A stretch of DNA of 35,533 nucleotides from positions 1 to 35,533 of the forward strand of contig CAJTVY010000036.1 of assembly GCA_910579925.1 (NCBI GenBank). Direction: 5' to 3'. Every line of letters starts with the position of its first letter. Position 1 is the first letter of the stretch. The notes under the pieces are model-generated. The model was not told where the DNA came from and made no database searches. It saw nothing but the letters and a program-made list of their open reading frames with translations. This document shows positions 8,113 through 16,008 of the stretch, in pieces. A program made the position numbers and the translations under genes. The DNA comes from an uncultured Dorea sp. GTDB lineage: Bacteria > Bacillota > Clostridia > Lachnospirales > Lachnospiraceae.

Positions 8113-9330
8113 TTATAATGCAATCTTGTTAAAGATATGTCCCATCTTCTCCTGTTTTGTCTTCATATAGTTCAGATCATATTTCTGGGGTGCAATCTCA
8201 ATCGGTACACGCTCCCGAATCTCCAGGCCGAAATCACTTAGTCCGTACACCTTATCCGGATTATTGGTCAGCAGACGAAGGGAGCGCACGCCAAGTTCCG
8301 ACAGGATCTGGGCCCCTACCCAGTATTCCCGCAGATCCGGTGCAAATCCAAGGCTTATGTTCGCCTCCACGGTGTCCATCCCCTGTTCCTGGAGCTGATA
8401 GGCTTTCAGCTTGTTAATCAGTCCGATCCCCCGCCCCTCCTGGCGCATATAGAGGATAATCCCCCTTCCTTCTTCCTCGATCTGCCGCATTGCCTCATTG
8501 AGCTGATTTCCGCAGTCGCAGCGAAGAGATCCGAAGACGTCTCCAGTCAGACATTCCGAGTGTACCCTGCACAGTACGTTTTCCCCATCCCCGATATCAC
8601 CTTTGACCAGCGCCACATGATGCTCTCCTGTTATATCATTGATAAAACCGTGAATCTTGAAATGACCGTACTGGGTAGGCATGTCCGCACAAGCCTCTTT
8701 CACCACATGTTTTTCATGAATCCTGCAATAATCCTGAAGATCTTTAATGGTAATGAATTTCAGATTATAGGCTTTCGCAAGTTTCCAGAGATTCGGGGTA
8801 CGCATCATCGTACCGTCGTCCTCCATAATCTCACAGCAGACTCCGCATTCCTCCAAGCCTGCCAGACGCATCAGGTCAACCGTGGCTTCGGTGTGTCCAT
8901 TGCGCACCAGAACACCGCCTGTTCTTGCGATTAGTGGAAATACATGCCCCGGTTTTCGGAAATCTTCTGGCTTTGCGGCGCCGTCCACACATTTCATCAT
9001 AGTATAGGAACGCTCTGCGGCTGAAATCCCTGTTGTGGTGTCCTTATGGTCAACAGACACCGTAAATGCCGTACCATGGTTGTCCGTATTTTCCGACACC
9101 ATAGGCAGAAATCCAAGCCCTGCCGCAACTTCCCCGCTCATGGGAGTGCAGATAAGCCCTTTTGCATGACTCGCCATAAAATTAATGTTCTCCTGGGTGG
9201 CAAACTGCGCCGCACAGATCATATCTCCTTCATTTTCACGATCCGGGTCATCGGTCGCCAGGATGATCCTACCTGCCCGCAAGTCTTCAATCGCTTCTTC
9301 AATCCTGTGATACTGATACTGCTGTTCCAT
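8113..9330 (-). CDS. ribBA: Bifunctional DHBP synthase / GTP cyclohydrolase II
   Basis: A 405-aa fusion. Residues 1-205 are 3,4-dihydroxy-2-butanone 4-phosphate synthase (ribulose 5-phosphate to DHBP), with the acidic DDPDRENEGDM loop and RxGHTEATVDL. Residues about 208-405 are GTP cyclohydrolase II, with the zinc ligands in ECLTGDVFGSLRCDCG, the YMRQEGRGIGL segment and LLTNNPDKVYGL. Both halves keep their catalytic motifs, so it should feed both branches of riboflavin synthesis. It starts 13 nt after ribE, with GGAGAG before the ATG. Confidence 0.96.
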   Translation of the reverse strand: MEQQYQYHRIEEAIEDLRAGRIILATDDPDRENEGDMICAAQFATQENINFMASHAKGLICTPMSGEVAAGLGFLPMVSENTDNHGTAFTVSVDHKDTTTGISAAERSYTMMKCVDGAAKPEDFRKPGHVFPLIARTGGVLVRNGHTEATVDLMRLAGLEECGVCCEIMEDDGTMMRTPNLWKLAKAYNLKFITIKDLQDYCRIHEKHVVKEACADMPTQYGHFKIHGFINDITGEHHVALVKGDIGDGENVLCRVHSECLTGDVFGSLRCDCGNQLNEAMRQIEEEGRGIILYMRQEGRGIGLINKLKAYQLQEQGMDTVEANISLGFAPDLREYWVGAQILSELGVRSLRLLTNNPDKVYGLSDFGLEIRERVPIEIAPQKYDLNYMKTKQEKMGHIFNKIAL

Positions 9331-9343
9331 ATCATCTCTCCTT

Positions 9344-9997
9344 CTATATTCCGTACTCTTTTAAAAAATCCATAGTAAGCCCGGAAGAACTCTCTTTCTG
9401 GTCTGCTTTTCCAGTCCCCAGAAGCTTCTCCACATATTTCCCGACAATGTCATTCTCCAGATTCACCAGATCTCCCGGTTTCTTCTTAAGCAACGTCGTC
9501 TCCTCGCCTGTATGGGGAATGACAGATACCTTAAATCCCCTGTCACTGACGGCTGCTACCGTCAGACTGATTCCATCAATACCCACAGAACCTTTCTCCA
9601 CAATCAGGCGGAGAATCTCAGGTTTCGTGCGGACGCTTACCCAGACGGCGTTTTCTTCTCTTCGCATGCTCTCGATCACACCCGTCCCGTCAATATGTCC
9701 CGACATAATATGCCCTCCAAACCTTCCGTCGGCGGCCATCGCCCGCTCCAGATTCACCAGATCACCGGCTTTCTGTTGTCCAAGGCCGCTTCTTCTGTAA
9801 GTTTCTGCCATGATGTCTGCCGTAAACTCATCCTGGCCTAAGGAAGTTACGGTAAGACACACGCCGTTTACCGCAATGCTGTCCCCTTCCTTTGTTCCTT
9901 CCAGCACCTTCCTGGCCTCAATCCGGATCTTTCCGGAGTTCCCCGCCATCAGAATCTGCCGGATCCTTCCCGTCTCCTCTACGATTCCTGTAAACAT
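9344..9997 (-). CDS. ribE: Riboflavin synthase alpha chain
   Basis: Dismutates two 6,7-dimethyl-8-ribityllumazine molecules to riboflavin plus the pyrimidine precursor. 217 aa, built of two repeated lumazine-binding barrels: MFTGIVEETG at the N-terminus and GHIMSGHIDGTG at the start of the second half. NGVCLTV in repeat 1 is matched by DGISLTV in repeat 2. The ATG lies inside the end of ribD (19-nt overlap), which implies translational coupling. The C-terminal tail beyond VEKLLG is unremarkable. Confidence 0.95.
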   Translation of the reverse strand: MFTGIVEETGRIRQILMAGNSGKIRIEARKVLEGTKEGDSIAVNGVCLTVTSLGQDEFTADIMAETYRRSGLGQQKAGDLVNLERAMAADGRFGGHIMSGHIDGTGVIESMRREENAVWVSVRTKPEILRLIVEKGSVGIDGISLTVAAVSDRGFKVSVIPHTGEETTLLKKKPGDLVNLENDIVGKYVEKLLGTGKADQKESSSGLTMDFLKEYGI

Positions 9998-11118
9998 CTC
10001 TCCACCTGCCTTACTCTATATTCGATCAGCAGATCTTCTCCGATCTGCTCTGCTCTTCGGAATTCCAGCATCACCGCCTCATCCGGCAGTGCGATGCCCG
10101 TACCTGCAACCGGTGTCCTGGCGTCATTCCCCCCAAAGAGTTTCGGAGCGATAAATGCATGCACCTCATTTACGATGCCCGCCCGCAGGGCACTGTCATT
10201 TAACATGCCGCCGCCTTCCAGCAGAATACTGTCAATTCCCCGTGCTCCAAGAATCTTCATGAGTTTTCTTAAATCTACCTGTCCGTGTCCGTCTGAAACC
10301 GGAATCACTTCCACGCCCAAGTTCTTCAACCGGCGAATTTTTTCCCGTTCTTTCTCCTTCTGCCCCGCTTCTTCCGGAGCATAAGCTATGATCGTAGGAT
10401 ATTCTGCCGCTGTCAGGCAGATCCGGCTGTCATCGGGAAGCCGCAGACGGCTGTCACAGATGATCCGTACCGGGCTTTTTCCATCTGGAATCCGTACATT
10501 CAGCAGCGGGTCGTCGGCAAGCACAGTCCCGATCCCCACCATAATTCCCATACATCTGTGACGCAGCTTCTGTACTTTCAGACGGGCCGCCTCTCCTGTA
10601 ATCCACTTGGACGCCCCGGTTTTCGTTGCAATCTTTCCGTCTGCGGTCATCGCATATTTCATCACCACATATGGGGTACGGCTGGTAATATAATGGAAGA
10701 AGACAGGATTTAATCTGTCACATTCCTCCCTCATAAAGTTCTCTTCCACCTGTACGCCGGCATCTCTGAGTATCTGCGCCCCCTTACCTGCCACTTTAGG
10801 GTTCGGATCAGCCGAACCGATTACCACTCTTTGAATCCCGTTTTCAAGAATTGCCTCTGTACATGGCGGCGTCTTTCCATAATGGCAGCAGGGTTCCAGC
10901 GTCACGTATAGCGTCGCCCCCTCTGCCGGTTCCGCTAAAGAGGCAATGGCGTTTCGCTCTGCATGGAGTTCTCCGTACCTCCTGTGATATCCCTCTCCGA
11001 TGATACGGCCTTTCTTTACGATGACCGCGCCCACCAGAGGGTTGGGGTTCGTCCACCCAGTTCCTCCCTTTGCAAGTTCTATGGCCCGCCTCATATAATC
11101 CTGATCGGTCAAATGCAT
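9979..11118 (-). CDS. ribD: Bifunctional riboflavin deaminase-reductase
   Basis: Catalyses deamination and then side-chain reduction of the pyrimidine intermediate after GTP cyclohydrolase II. 379 aa from ATG 11118. The deaminase half (about 1-145) has the zinc site HAERNAI and PCCHYGKTPPC; the reductase half (about 145-365) has KYAMTADGKIATKTGASKWITG and LEGGGMLNDSAL. A TTG farther upstream would extend the frame into the T-run of the riboswitch terminator, so it is rejected as a start. The purine-rich AAGAAGGGG immediately before the ATG is an unusually close ribosome binding site. First gene of the rib operon, controlled by the FMN riboswitch upstream. Confidence 0.95.
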   Translation of the reverse strand: MHLTDQDYMRRAIELAKGGTGWTNPNPLVGAVIVKKGRIIGEGYHRRYGELHAERNAIASLAEPAEGATLYVTLEPCCHYGKTPPCTEAILENGIQRVVIGSADPNPKVAGKGAQILRDAGVQVEENFMREECDRLNPVFFHYITSRTPYVVMKYAMTADGKIATKTGASKWITGEAARLKVQKLRHRCMGIMVGIGTVLADDPLLNVRIPDGKSPVRIICDSRLRLPDDSRICLTAAEYPTIIAYAPEEAGQKEKEREKIRRLKNLGVEVIPVSDGHGQVDLRKLMKILGARGIDSILLEGGGMLNDSALRAGIVNEVHAFIAPKLFGGNDARTPVAGTGIALPDEAVMLEFRRAEQIGEDLLIEYRVRQVERCLQES

Positions 11119-11149
11119 CCCCTTCTTTCCCGAACTGCCTTCACAAAGC

Positions 11150-11179
11150 AAAAACCCCTGCAGAATCCTCTACAGGGGT
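11150..11179 (-). terminator. Second leader terminator, just before ribD
   Basis: Minus strand: CCCCTGTAGAG pairs with CTGCAGGGG-type sequence (stem ACCCCTG/CAGGGGT, imperfect continuation), followed by TTTTT. It is only about 30 nt upstream of the ribD ATG, so antitermination or readthrough is needed for expression. It lies after the FMN aptamer and after another terminator (11275-11310). Confidence 0.75.
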
Positions 11180-11242
11180 CATCTTTCCTACACGGAATGA
11201 AAACTTCAGCTTCATGCGAGCGGGCATCCTCCCATTTGTTTT
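11156..11242 (-). CDS. Possible short leader peptide in the ribD leader
   Basis: On the minus strand GGGAGG is followed by an ATG-initiated frame, PARMKLKFSFRVGKMTPV..., of roughly 28 codons that runs through the second terminator hairpin and stops just upstream of ribD. An internal ATG (MKLKFSF) has better spacing from GGGAGG. Nothing else supports translation; no runs of a diagnostic amino acid codon are seen. Listed because it would overlap the terminator stem. Limits are approximate. Confidence 0.2.
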
Positions 11243-11274
11243 TATGATTTAAGGAATGAAGTTTCTTATATCAT

Positions 11275-11310
11275 AAAAAATGCTCTGAATTGAATCATCA
11301 TTCCAGAGCA
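11275..11310 (-). terminator. First leader terminator downstream of the FMN aptamer
   Basis: Minus strand: TGCTCTGgAAT pairs with AATTCAGAGCA around a short loop and is followed by six T residues. It lies about 40 nt downstream of the aptamer, the usual expression-platform position for FMN riboswitches acting by termination. Confidence 0.85.
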
Positions 11311-11348
11311 TCTCACACAAAGTATATGTATACTACTATACGATTATC

Positions 11349-11455
11349 TTCTTCCATCCAGACTATACTGTCGGCCCCGGAATCTCACCGGATCAGCCTT
11401 ACGGCTCGCGGGCTTTACCGCCGGTAGGGACTTACACCCCGCCCTGAAGACATTA
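11349..11455 (-). ncRNA. FMN riboswitch (RFN element)
   Basis: On the minus strand the conserved RFN blocks appear in order: TCTTCAGGGCGGGGTG, CCCTACCGGCGGT, AGCCCGCGAGC, GGTGAGATTCCGGGGCCGAC and AGTCTGGATGGAAGA. The closing stem is formed by the TCTTC and GAAGA ends. It binds flavin mononucleotide and, when bound, should favour the downstream terminator and lower ribD-ribE-ribBA-ribH transcription. Confidence 0.97.
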
Positions 11456-11476
11456 TTCTCTTTTTGTATATGTCTC

Positions 11477-11505
11477 ATTATAACTCAGTTCAGCTAAGAT
11501 TTCAA
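11477..11505 (-). promoter_or_regulatory. Sigma-A promoter of the riboflavin operon
   Basis: Minus strand: TTGAAA (-35), 17-nt spacer, TATAAT (-10), ending about 20 nt before the aptamer. It fits between the stop of the HD-GYP gene (11511) and the riboswitch. Confidence 0.8.
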
Positions 11506-11510
11506 GACGT

Positions 11511-12599
11511 TTAATAAAAATTCTGTGCCTCCGGTACATTCCGGTACATCTGGCTTAACTGATCCTCGATAGAGAAAAAACTATCCAGCAGACGCGGGTT
11601 AAAGCTTCCGCACTGCCCGGTTCCGATCATCTCTATCACCATATCCCGGGAATAGGGAGCCTTATATACTCTCCTGCAGCTTAGAGCGTCATAGACATCT
11701 GCAAGAGACACCACCTGCGCCCACAAAGAGATACTGCTTCCTTCAAGCCCGTCAGGATATCCTTTGCCATCCCATCGCTCATGATGATGTAAAGCGATGT
11801 CACAGGCGTAATCGAAAATCATACTGTCGCGAAGCTGTGGAATGCTTTCAAGAAGTACGACCCCTTTTGTGGTATGGGTCTTCATCACTTCATATTCATC
11901 CGGCGTCAGCCGCCCAGGCTTTGTCAATATGGCATCCGGTATACCAATCTTCCCAACATCATGCATAGTAGAAGCAATTACAATATGATCAATCTCCTCC
12001 TGGTTAAGCCCGTTACCAATACGGGTGTTTTCCAGAATAATCCGCGTTATGTCCGAAATTCTCTGGACATGGCCGCCGGACTCCTCATTCCGGAACTCAA
12101 TGGCAGTAGCCAGCGCTTCGATCATTCCCTGGTTCAGCTGAATGATCTGGTTCGCCTGTTCTAACAGTCTTTCCTGCTGCTTTTCTACTACACTGTTCAG
12201 ATGACGCCGCGCTTCAAACAGTTCAATTACAGATTCTACACGCCTTCTCACCACATAAGAGACGTAGGGTTTTCGGATCACGTCCATTACGCCAAGCTCA
12301 CAGGCTTCTTTCATCACATCCTCATTCATCTCCGCCGTAATAAGGAATACAGGGATCTCGTTAAGAAGCCCTCTTCCCTTCATATACCTTACGACCTCGA
12401 TTCCAGACATTTCTGGCATAATGACATCCAGAAGCACTGCGCAAAAGCGGTTCCCGGAATCTAAAATCTTCTTAAGTCCCTGACGGCCATTCTCTGCTTC
12501 TTCTACCGAAAAGGAGCCTGTAAAGATCTTCCGCAGGATCATACGATTTATTGCATCATCGTCTACAATTAAAAGATTACCGTTTCTAAATTGTTTCAT
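11511..12599 (-). CDS. Response regulator with HD-GYP phosphodiesterase domain
   Basis: 362 aa. Receiver domain at residues 8-125, with acidic pocket DDD (13-15), phosphoacceptor D58 (VLLDVIMPEMSG) and K110 (RKPY). A coiled linker (about 128-155) leads to an HD-GYP domain (about 157-350) with GGHVQRIS, H213-D214 in MHDVGKIGIP, HHHERWDGKGYPDGL (GYP at 280-282) and ADVYDAL. All visible metal and catalytic residues are kept, so it is predicted to hydrolyse cyclic di-GMP under control of phosphorylation. It is the last gene of a cluster with two hybrid kinases and an HPt protein, 29 nt after the HPt gene, and is the evident output of that relay. Confidence 0.93.
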   Translation of the reverse strand: MKQFRNGNLLIVDDDAINRMILRKIFTGSFSVEEAENGRQGLKKILDSGNRFCAVLLDVIMPEMSGIEVVRYMKGRGLLNEIPVFLITAEMNEDVMKEACELGVMDVIRKPYVSYVVRRRVESVIELFEARRHLNSVVEKQQERLLEQANQIIQLNQGMIEALATAIEFRNEESGGHVQRISDITRIILENTRIGNGLNQEEIDHIVIASTMHDVGKIGIPDAILTKPGRLTPDEYEVMKTHTTKGVVLLESIPQLRDSMIFDYACDIALHHHERWDGKGYPDGLEGSSISLWAQVVSLADVYDALSCRRVYKAPYSRDMVIEMIGTGQCGSFNPRLLDSFFSIEDQLSQMYRNVPEAQNFY

Positions 12600-12628
12600 T
12601 TCTCAAAGCATCCTTCCTGGAAAATCGG

Positions 12629-12988
12629 TCAGGCATTCTCACTTCGCCTGATACATTCCATCACCCTATCCTGAATCGTTCCCACCTGTACAAAAGCTGC
12701 CTTTGCCTCCCCTCGCCTTCCTTCACGCAGCAGGTTCAGAATTTTTGTATATTGCTCATAAAGAGAGCCGATGGACAGATTACCGGCAGTACCTTTTAGC
12801 ATATGTACCCGTCTAATCAGTTCCTCACAGTCTTCACCGTCAAAATCTCCCTCCTGTATGGGATTTTGCTCAATGACATCCACAAACATTCCAAGCATCA
12901 TTCTGTACAAAGATTCGTCTCCCAAAACGCGGTTAAGCCCTTCCTTCACGTTTACGCCCAACTCTTTTAATTCATCCATTAACTCCAT
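12629..12988 (-). CDS. Stand-alone histidine phosphotransfer (HPt) protein
   Basis: 119 aa, helical. The HPt motif RRVHMLKGTAGNLSIGSL places the phosphorylated histidine at H62. It has no catalytic domain. It should carry phosphoryl groups from the receiver domains of the hybrid kinases upstream to the receiver of the HD-GYP regulator downstream (inference from order and family knowledge). Gaps to both neighbours are about 30 nt. The kinases lack an HPt domain of their own, which makes this free protein the logical link. Confidence 0.9.
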   Translation of the reverse strand: MELMDELKELGVNVKEGLNRVLGDESLYRMMLGMFVDVIEQNPIQEGDFDGEDCEELIRRVHMLKGTAGNLSIGSLYEQYTKILNLLREGRRGEAKAAFVQVGTIQDRVMECIRRSENA

Positions 12989-13022
12989 ACCAAAAATTCC
13001 TTTCCTTACTTTGTCAGACCCT

Positions 13023-16001
13023 CTATTTCTTCCCCTTTCGCTCCATCACTTCCCGGAATGCAGCCTTTAACTGTTCTACCACAACAGGCTTTGAAACATG
13101 TGCGTCCATACCAGACTCTATCGCATCTCTGATATCATCCACAAATGCGTTTGCAGTCATGGCAATGATGGGCACACTCTTTGCTGACGGGTGACTGCCT
13201 GCACGGATGGCTCTCGTGGCCCCATACCCATCCAGGACGGGCATCTGTACGTCCATAAAAATGACGTCATATTCACCAGGAAGAGAGCTTTCAAACATAT
13301 CCACAGCAACCTGGCCATTTTCAGCAACATCACAGACAGCCGCCCCCATAGACTCCAGAAGCTTAACCAGGATCATCTGATTGATCTCAATGTCATCCAC
13401 CACAAGAATGTGTTTCCCCTCGAATGTTCCCTTCTCCTTTTCACCCGGCATAATAGAATGTTCATCCTTTCCCCCGCCTAAAGCCTGTGCAACTGCCTCC
13501 TTAAAACTATGCATGAAGAAAGGCTTTGTCAGAAAATGATTTACCCCGGCCTTAAGAGCCTCTTCTTCAATCTCGCTCCAGTCATAAGAGGTAAAAATGA
13601 TAACAGGAATATGCTCAGAATCATCTTTATGAAGCAGCTTGACTGTTTGCAGGCCGTCAAAATCCGGCATCTTCCAATCCAGCAGCATCAGATCATAATT
13701 CTCGCCCTTTTTCCTGGCGCCGCGCAGCATAGCGATCGCCTGCATACCATTCGTGGTATAACTGACCTCCACTCCGGTACATTTCATTGCCTGGGCGATA
13801 TTACGGCAGACATATTCATCATCATCCGCCACAATCATACGGCGGATATTATACTTCTCCCAGAATGAAGGGTCCTTCTCTGAAGCCTCACAGATCCTTA
13901 AGTCCAGCTGCAGCCTGAATATAGATCCTGCCCCAAGTTCACTCTCAACCTCGATCGTGCCGCCCATCAGATCTACCAGATTCTTCGTGATCGCCATTCC
14001 AAGCCCCGTCCCCTGTATCTCAGATGCGGCCAGATTCTGCTCGCGGGTAAATGGATCAAAGATTACTTCCAGATATTCCTTAGACATTCCCTGTCCGTTG
14101 TCCCTAATGACAAACTCCACGCGACTATATCCTTCCGCCACCCCTGTCAGTTCATTAACATACATCTCAATACTGCCGTTCTCCGGCGTATACTTGACCG
14201 CATTAGACAGGATATTAATCAGCACCTGGGAAATACGAAGCTTGTCTCCCAACAGATACTCGTAATCAAAAGGTGTGGCAAAGATCCTGAACGACTGATT
14301 CTTAGCCCTGCTCTGAGGCCGTATAATGACGTTCAGTTCTTCTATAATATCCGAAATGTCTATATCTGTAATATTCAAGGTTGCATTACCGCCTTCAATC
14401 TTGTTCATATCCAGAACGTCATTAATCAACCCTAACAGATGCCGGCTGGCGGCATCGATCTGATGGGTATACTCCAGTACGCGTTCAGGGTTATCCGCTT
14501 CATTCTCAAGAAGCGATACCAGGCCCGTAATCGCATTCATCGGAGTACGGATATCATGGCTTACATTACCAAGGAACGCGCTCTTTGCCTTATTTGCCAC
14601 CTGCGCCATCTCCAGCGCCTGGGTCAGTCTGTCCTGCGTCTTACGCTCACTGGTACGGTCAGAAAGATAGAAGATAATCTTCCTTTCTCCCTGCAGCATA
14701 GTGCTGTAGATGGATTCTCTGAACCATCTGCGCTCCCCGGTCTTCATATGGATCCTTTCACTCATAACGCCGGTAATGGAACTTCCAGGCTTTAACTTAT
14801 CCAGATCTTCGAATTCGATCTTCTTTCCATCATAATACCAGGTATGCCCAATAGCTTCCACATTCTCAAAAATCTGTTCTGCCAGAACCCCAAGCACCCG
14901 TTCCACATTCGGGCTCACATATTCTACACGGTGTTCTCTGACGTTCATCATTACATAAACATTATCCGTGTTATTGGCCAGATATGTAGAAAAAATGTCA
15001 AATTGCTGCTTATTATACTCGATCTCCCGTTCTTTCTCCCTGATCTCTCTCTGGTTTTTCCAGTTGAGCAGAAGGAAACATAAAACGAATATCATGGCGG
15101 CCACCATAAGCACTACCGTAACCTGTGAATTTCGAATAATCTCATTTGCCTCATTCATAACTGCAGAAAACGGCACCACCGAAACCAGATACCATCCCTC
15201 TACATTTTCGACAGGAACATAAGTATAGATATACTTTCCCCTTTCTCCTTCGAACAGAATCGTGCCTTCCTCCCAGTTCTGCAGCGTATCTGATAAATCT
15301 TCCCTATTCCTTCTCTCATCGCTCAATACAATATCAAAAATATTATCATATGAATATTCATTATTTTTGCTCTCAGATCTTAGCAGGATATCGCCCTCGC
15401 TGTTTACCACATATCCCCGGCCCTGTCCTCCATAAAAAGAAAGAGAAAATTCCTCAGACACTTTCGTGCAGACATAGCTTTTCTGTAACATTCCGGCTAC
15501 GCCGTCAGAAAACTCAAATCTCTCATAATAGCCAAATGCAGTCTCGCCCGAATACAGGCCTTTATAGGGATCCCTGACATTCGAGCCCGTAAGGGAACGA
15601 TAAGTCTCAAGTTCTTCTCCCTGCATCTGATAAGCCTGATCAGACTTATTATTATAATACGTCCCTGTCTCCAGATTAATAATGGAATAGTTGGCATTCA
15701 CTTTAGAAAACGCTTTCAGCTTCTCATTGATTTCCATTGTGTCCCTGGAATCCGTCTGCGAAAAATATACGGCAAAACTATGCAGACGTTCTCTGTCCGA
15801 CGAGATGAAGGTATGAAAGGCCTGCTGCTGCTGTCGCGTCATATCCATAACGTCCGCTACCGCCTGATCCATCAGATTACTGCGCAGCATATACAGATAA
15901 CCTATGCCGCCAAACAGGATAATTACAATACACACACCAATCAGAACATTTATTACACTATATCGTTTCTTTTTAACTCTTTTTGTTCTGTTCACCATCA
16001 T
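13023..16001 (-). CDS. Membrane hybrid histidine kinase (Cache-PAS-HisKA-HATPase-REC-REC)
   Basis: About 992 aa. Residue numbers are for a 998-codon frame; six less from the chosen ATG. TM1 at 20-45, an extracytoplasmic Cache-like sensor (about 50-295), TM2 at 299-320, PAS (about 340-460), HisKA with H488 in NVSHDIRTP, HATPase with N606, DNGQG and GTGLGM, then two receivers with phosphoacceptors D781 (LLDWKMPD) and D923 (MDVQMP). An upstream TTG would overlap the preceding gene; the ATG pair just after that stop, behind AAAGGG, is preferred. The double receiver without HPt fits a relay through the separate HPt protein. The ligand of the sensor cannot be told. Confidence 0.92.
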   Translation of the reverse strand: MMVNRTKRVKKKRYSVINVLIGVCIVIILFGGIGYLYMLRSNLMDQAVADVMDMTRQQQQAFHTFISSDRERLHSFAVYFSQTDSRDTMEINEKLKAFSKVNANYSIINLETGTYYNNKSDQAYQMQGEELETYRSLTGSNVRDPYKGLYSGETAFGYYERFEFSDGVAGMLQKSYVCTKVSEEFSLSFYGGQGRGYVVNSEGDILLRSESKNNEYSYDNIFDIVLSDERRNREDLSDTLQNWEEGTILFEGERGKYIYTYVPVENVEGWYLVSVVPFSAVMNEANEIIRNSQVTVVLMVAAMIFVLCFLLLNWKNQREIREKEREIEYNKQQFDIFSTYLANNTDNVYVMMNVREHRVEYVSPNVERVLGVLAEQIFENVEAIGHTWYYDGKKIEFEDLDKLKPGSSITGVMSERIHMKTGERRWFRESIYSTMLQGERKIIFYLSDRTSERKTQDRLTQALEMAQVANKAKSAFLGNVSHDIRTPMNAITGLVSLLENEADNPERVLEYTHQIDAASRHLLGLINDVLDMNKIEGGNATLNITDIDISDIIEELNVIIRPQSRAKNQSFRIFATPFDYEYLLGDKLRISQVLINILSNAVKYTPENGSIEMYVNELTGVAEGYSRVEFVIRDNGQGMSKEYLEVIFDPFTREQNLAASEIQGTGLGMAITKNLVDLMGGTIEVESELGAGSIFRLQLDLRICEASEKDPSFWEKYNIRRMIVADDDEYVCRNIAQAMKCTGVEVSYTTNGMQAIAMLRGARKKGENYDLMLLDWKMPDFDGLQTVKLLHKDDSEHIPVIIFTSYDWSEIEEEALKAGVNHFLTKPFFMHSFKEAVAQALGGGKDEHSIMPGEKEKGTFEGKHILVVDDIEINQMILVKLLESMGAAVCDVAENGQVAVDMFESSLPGEYDVIFMDVQMPVLDGYGATRAIRAGSHPSAKSVPIIAMTANAFVDDIRDAIESGMDAHVSKPVVVEQLKAAFREVMERKGKK

Positions 16002-16008
16002 CCGCCCT

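Noticed and set aside
11119..11151. Upstream TTG start for ribD
   Set aside because: It lies in the T-run of the leader terminator and has no ribosome binding site; ATG 11118 fits the RibD family start.
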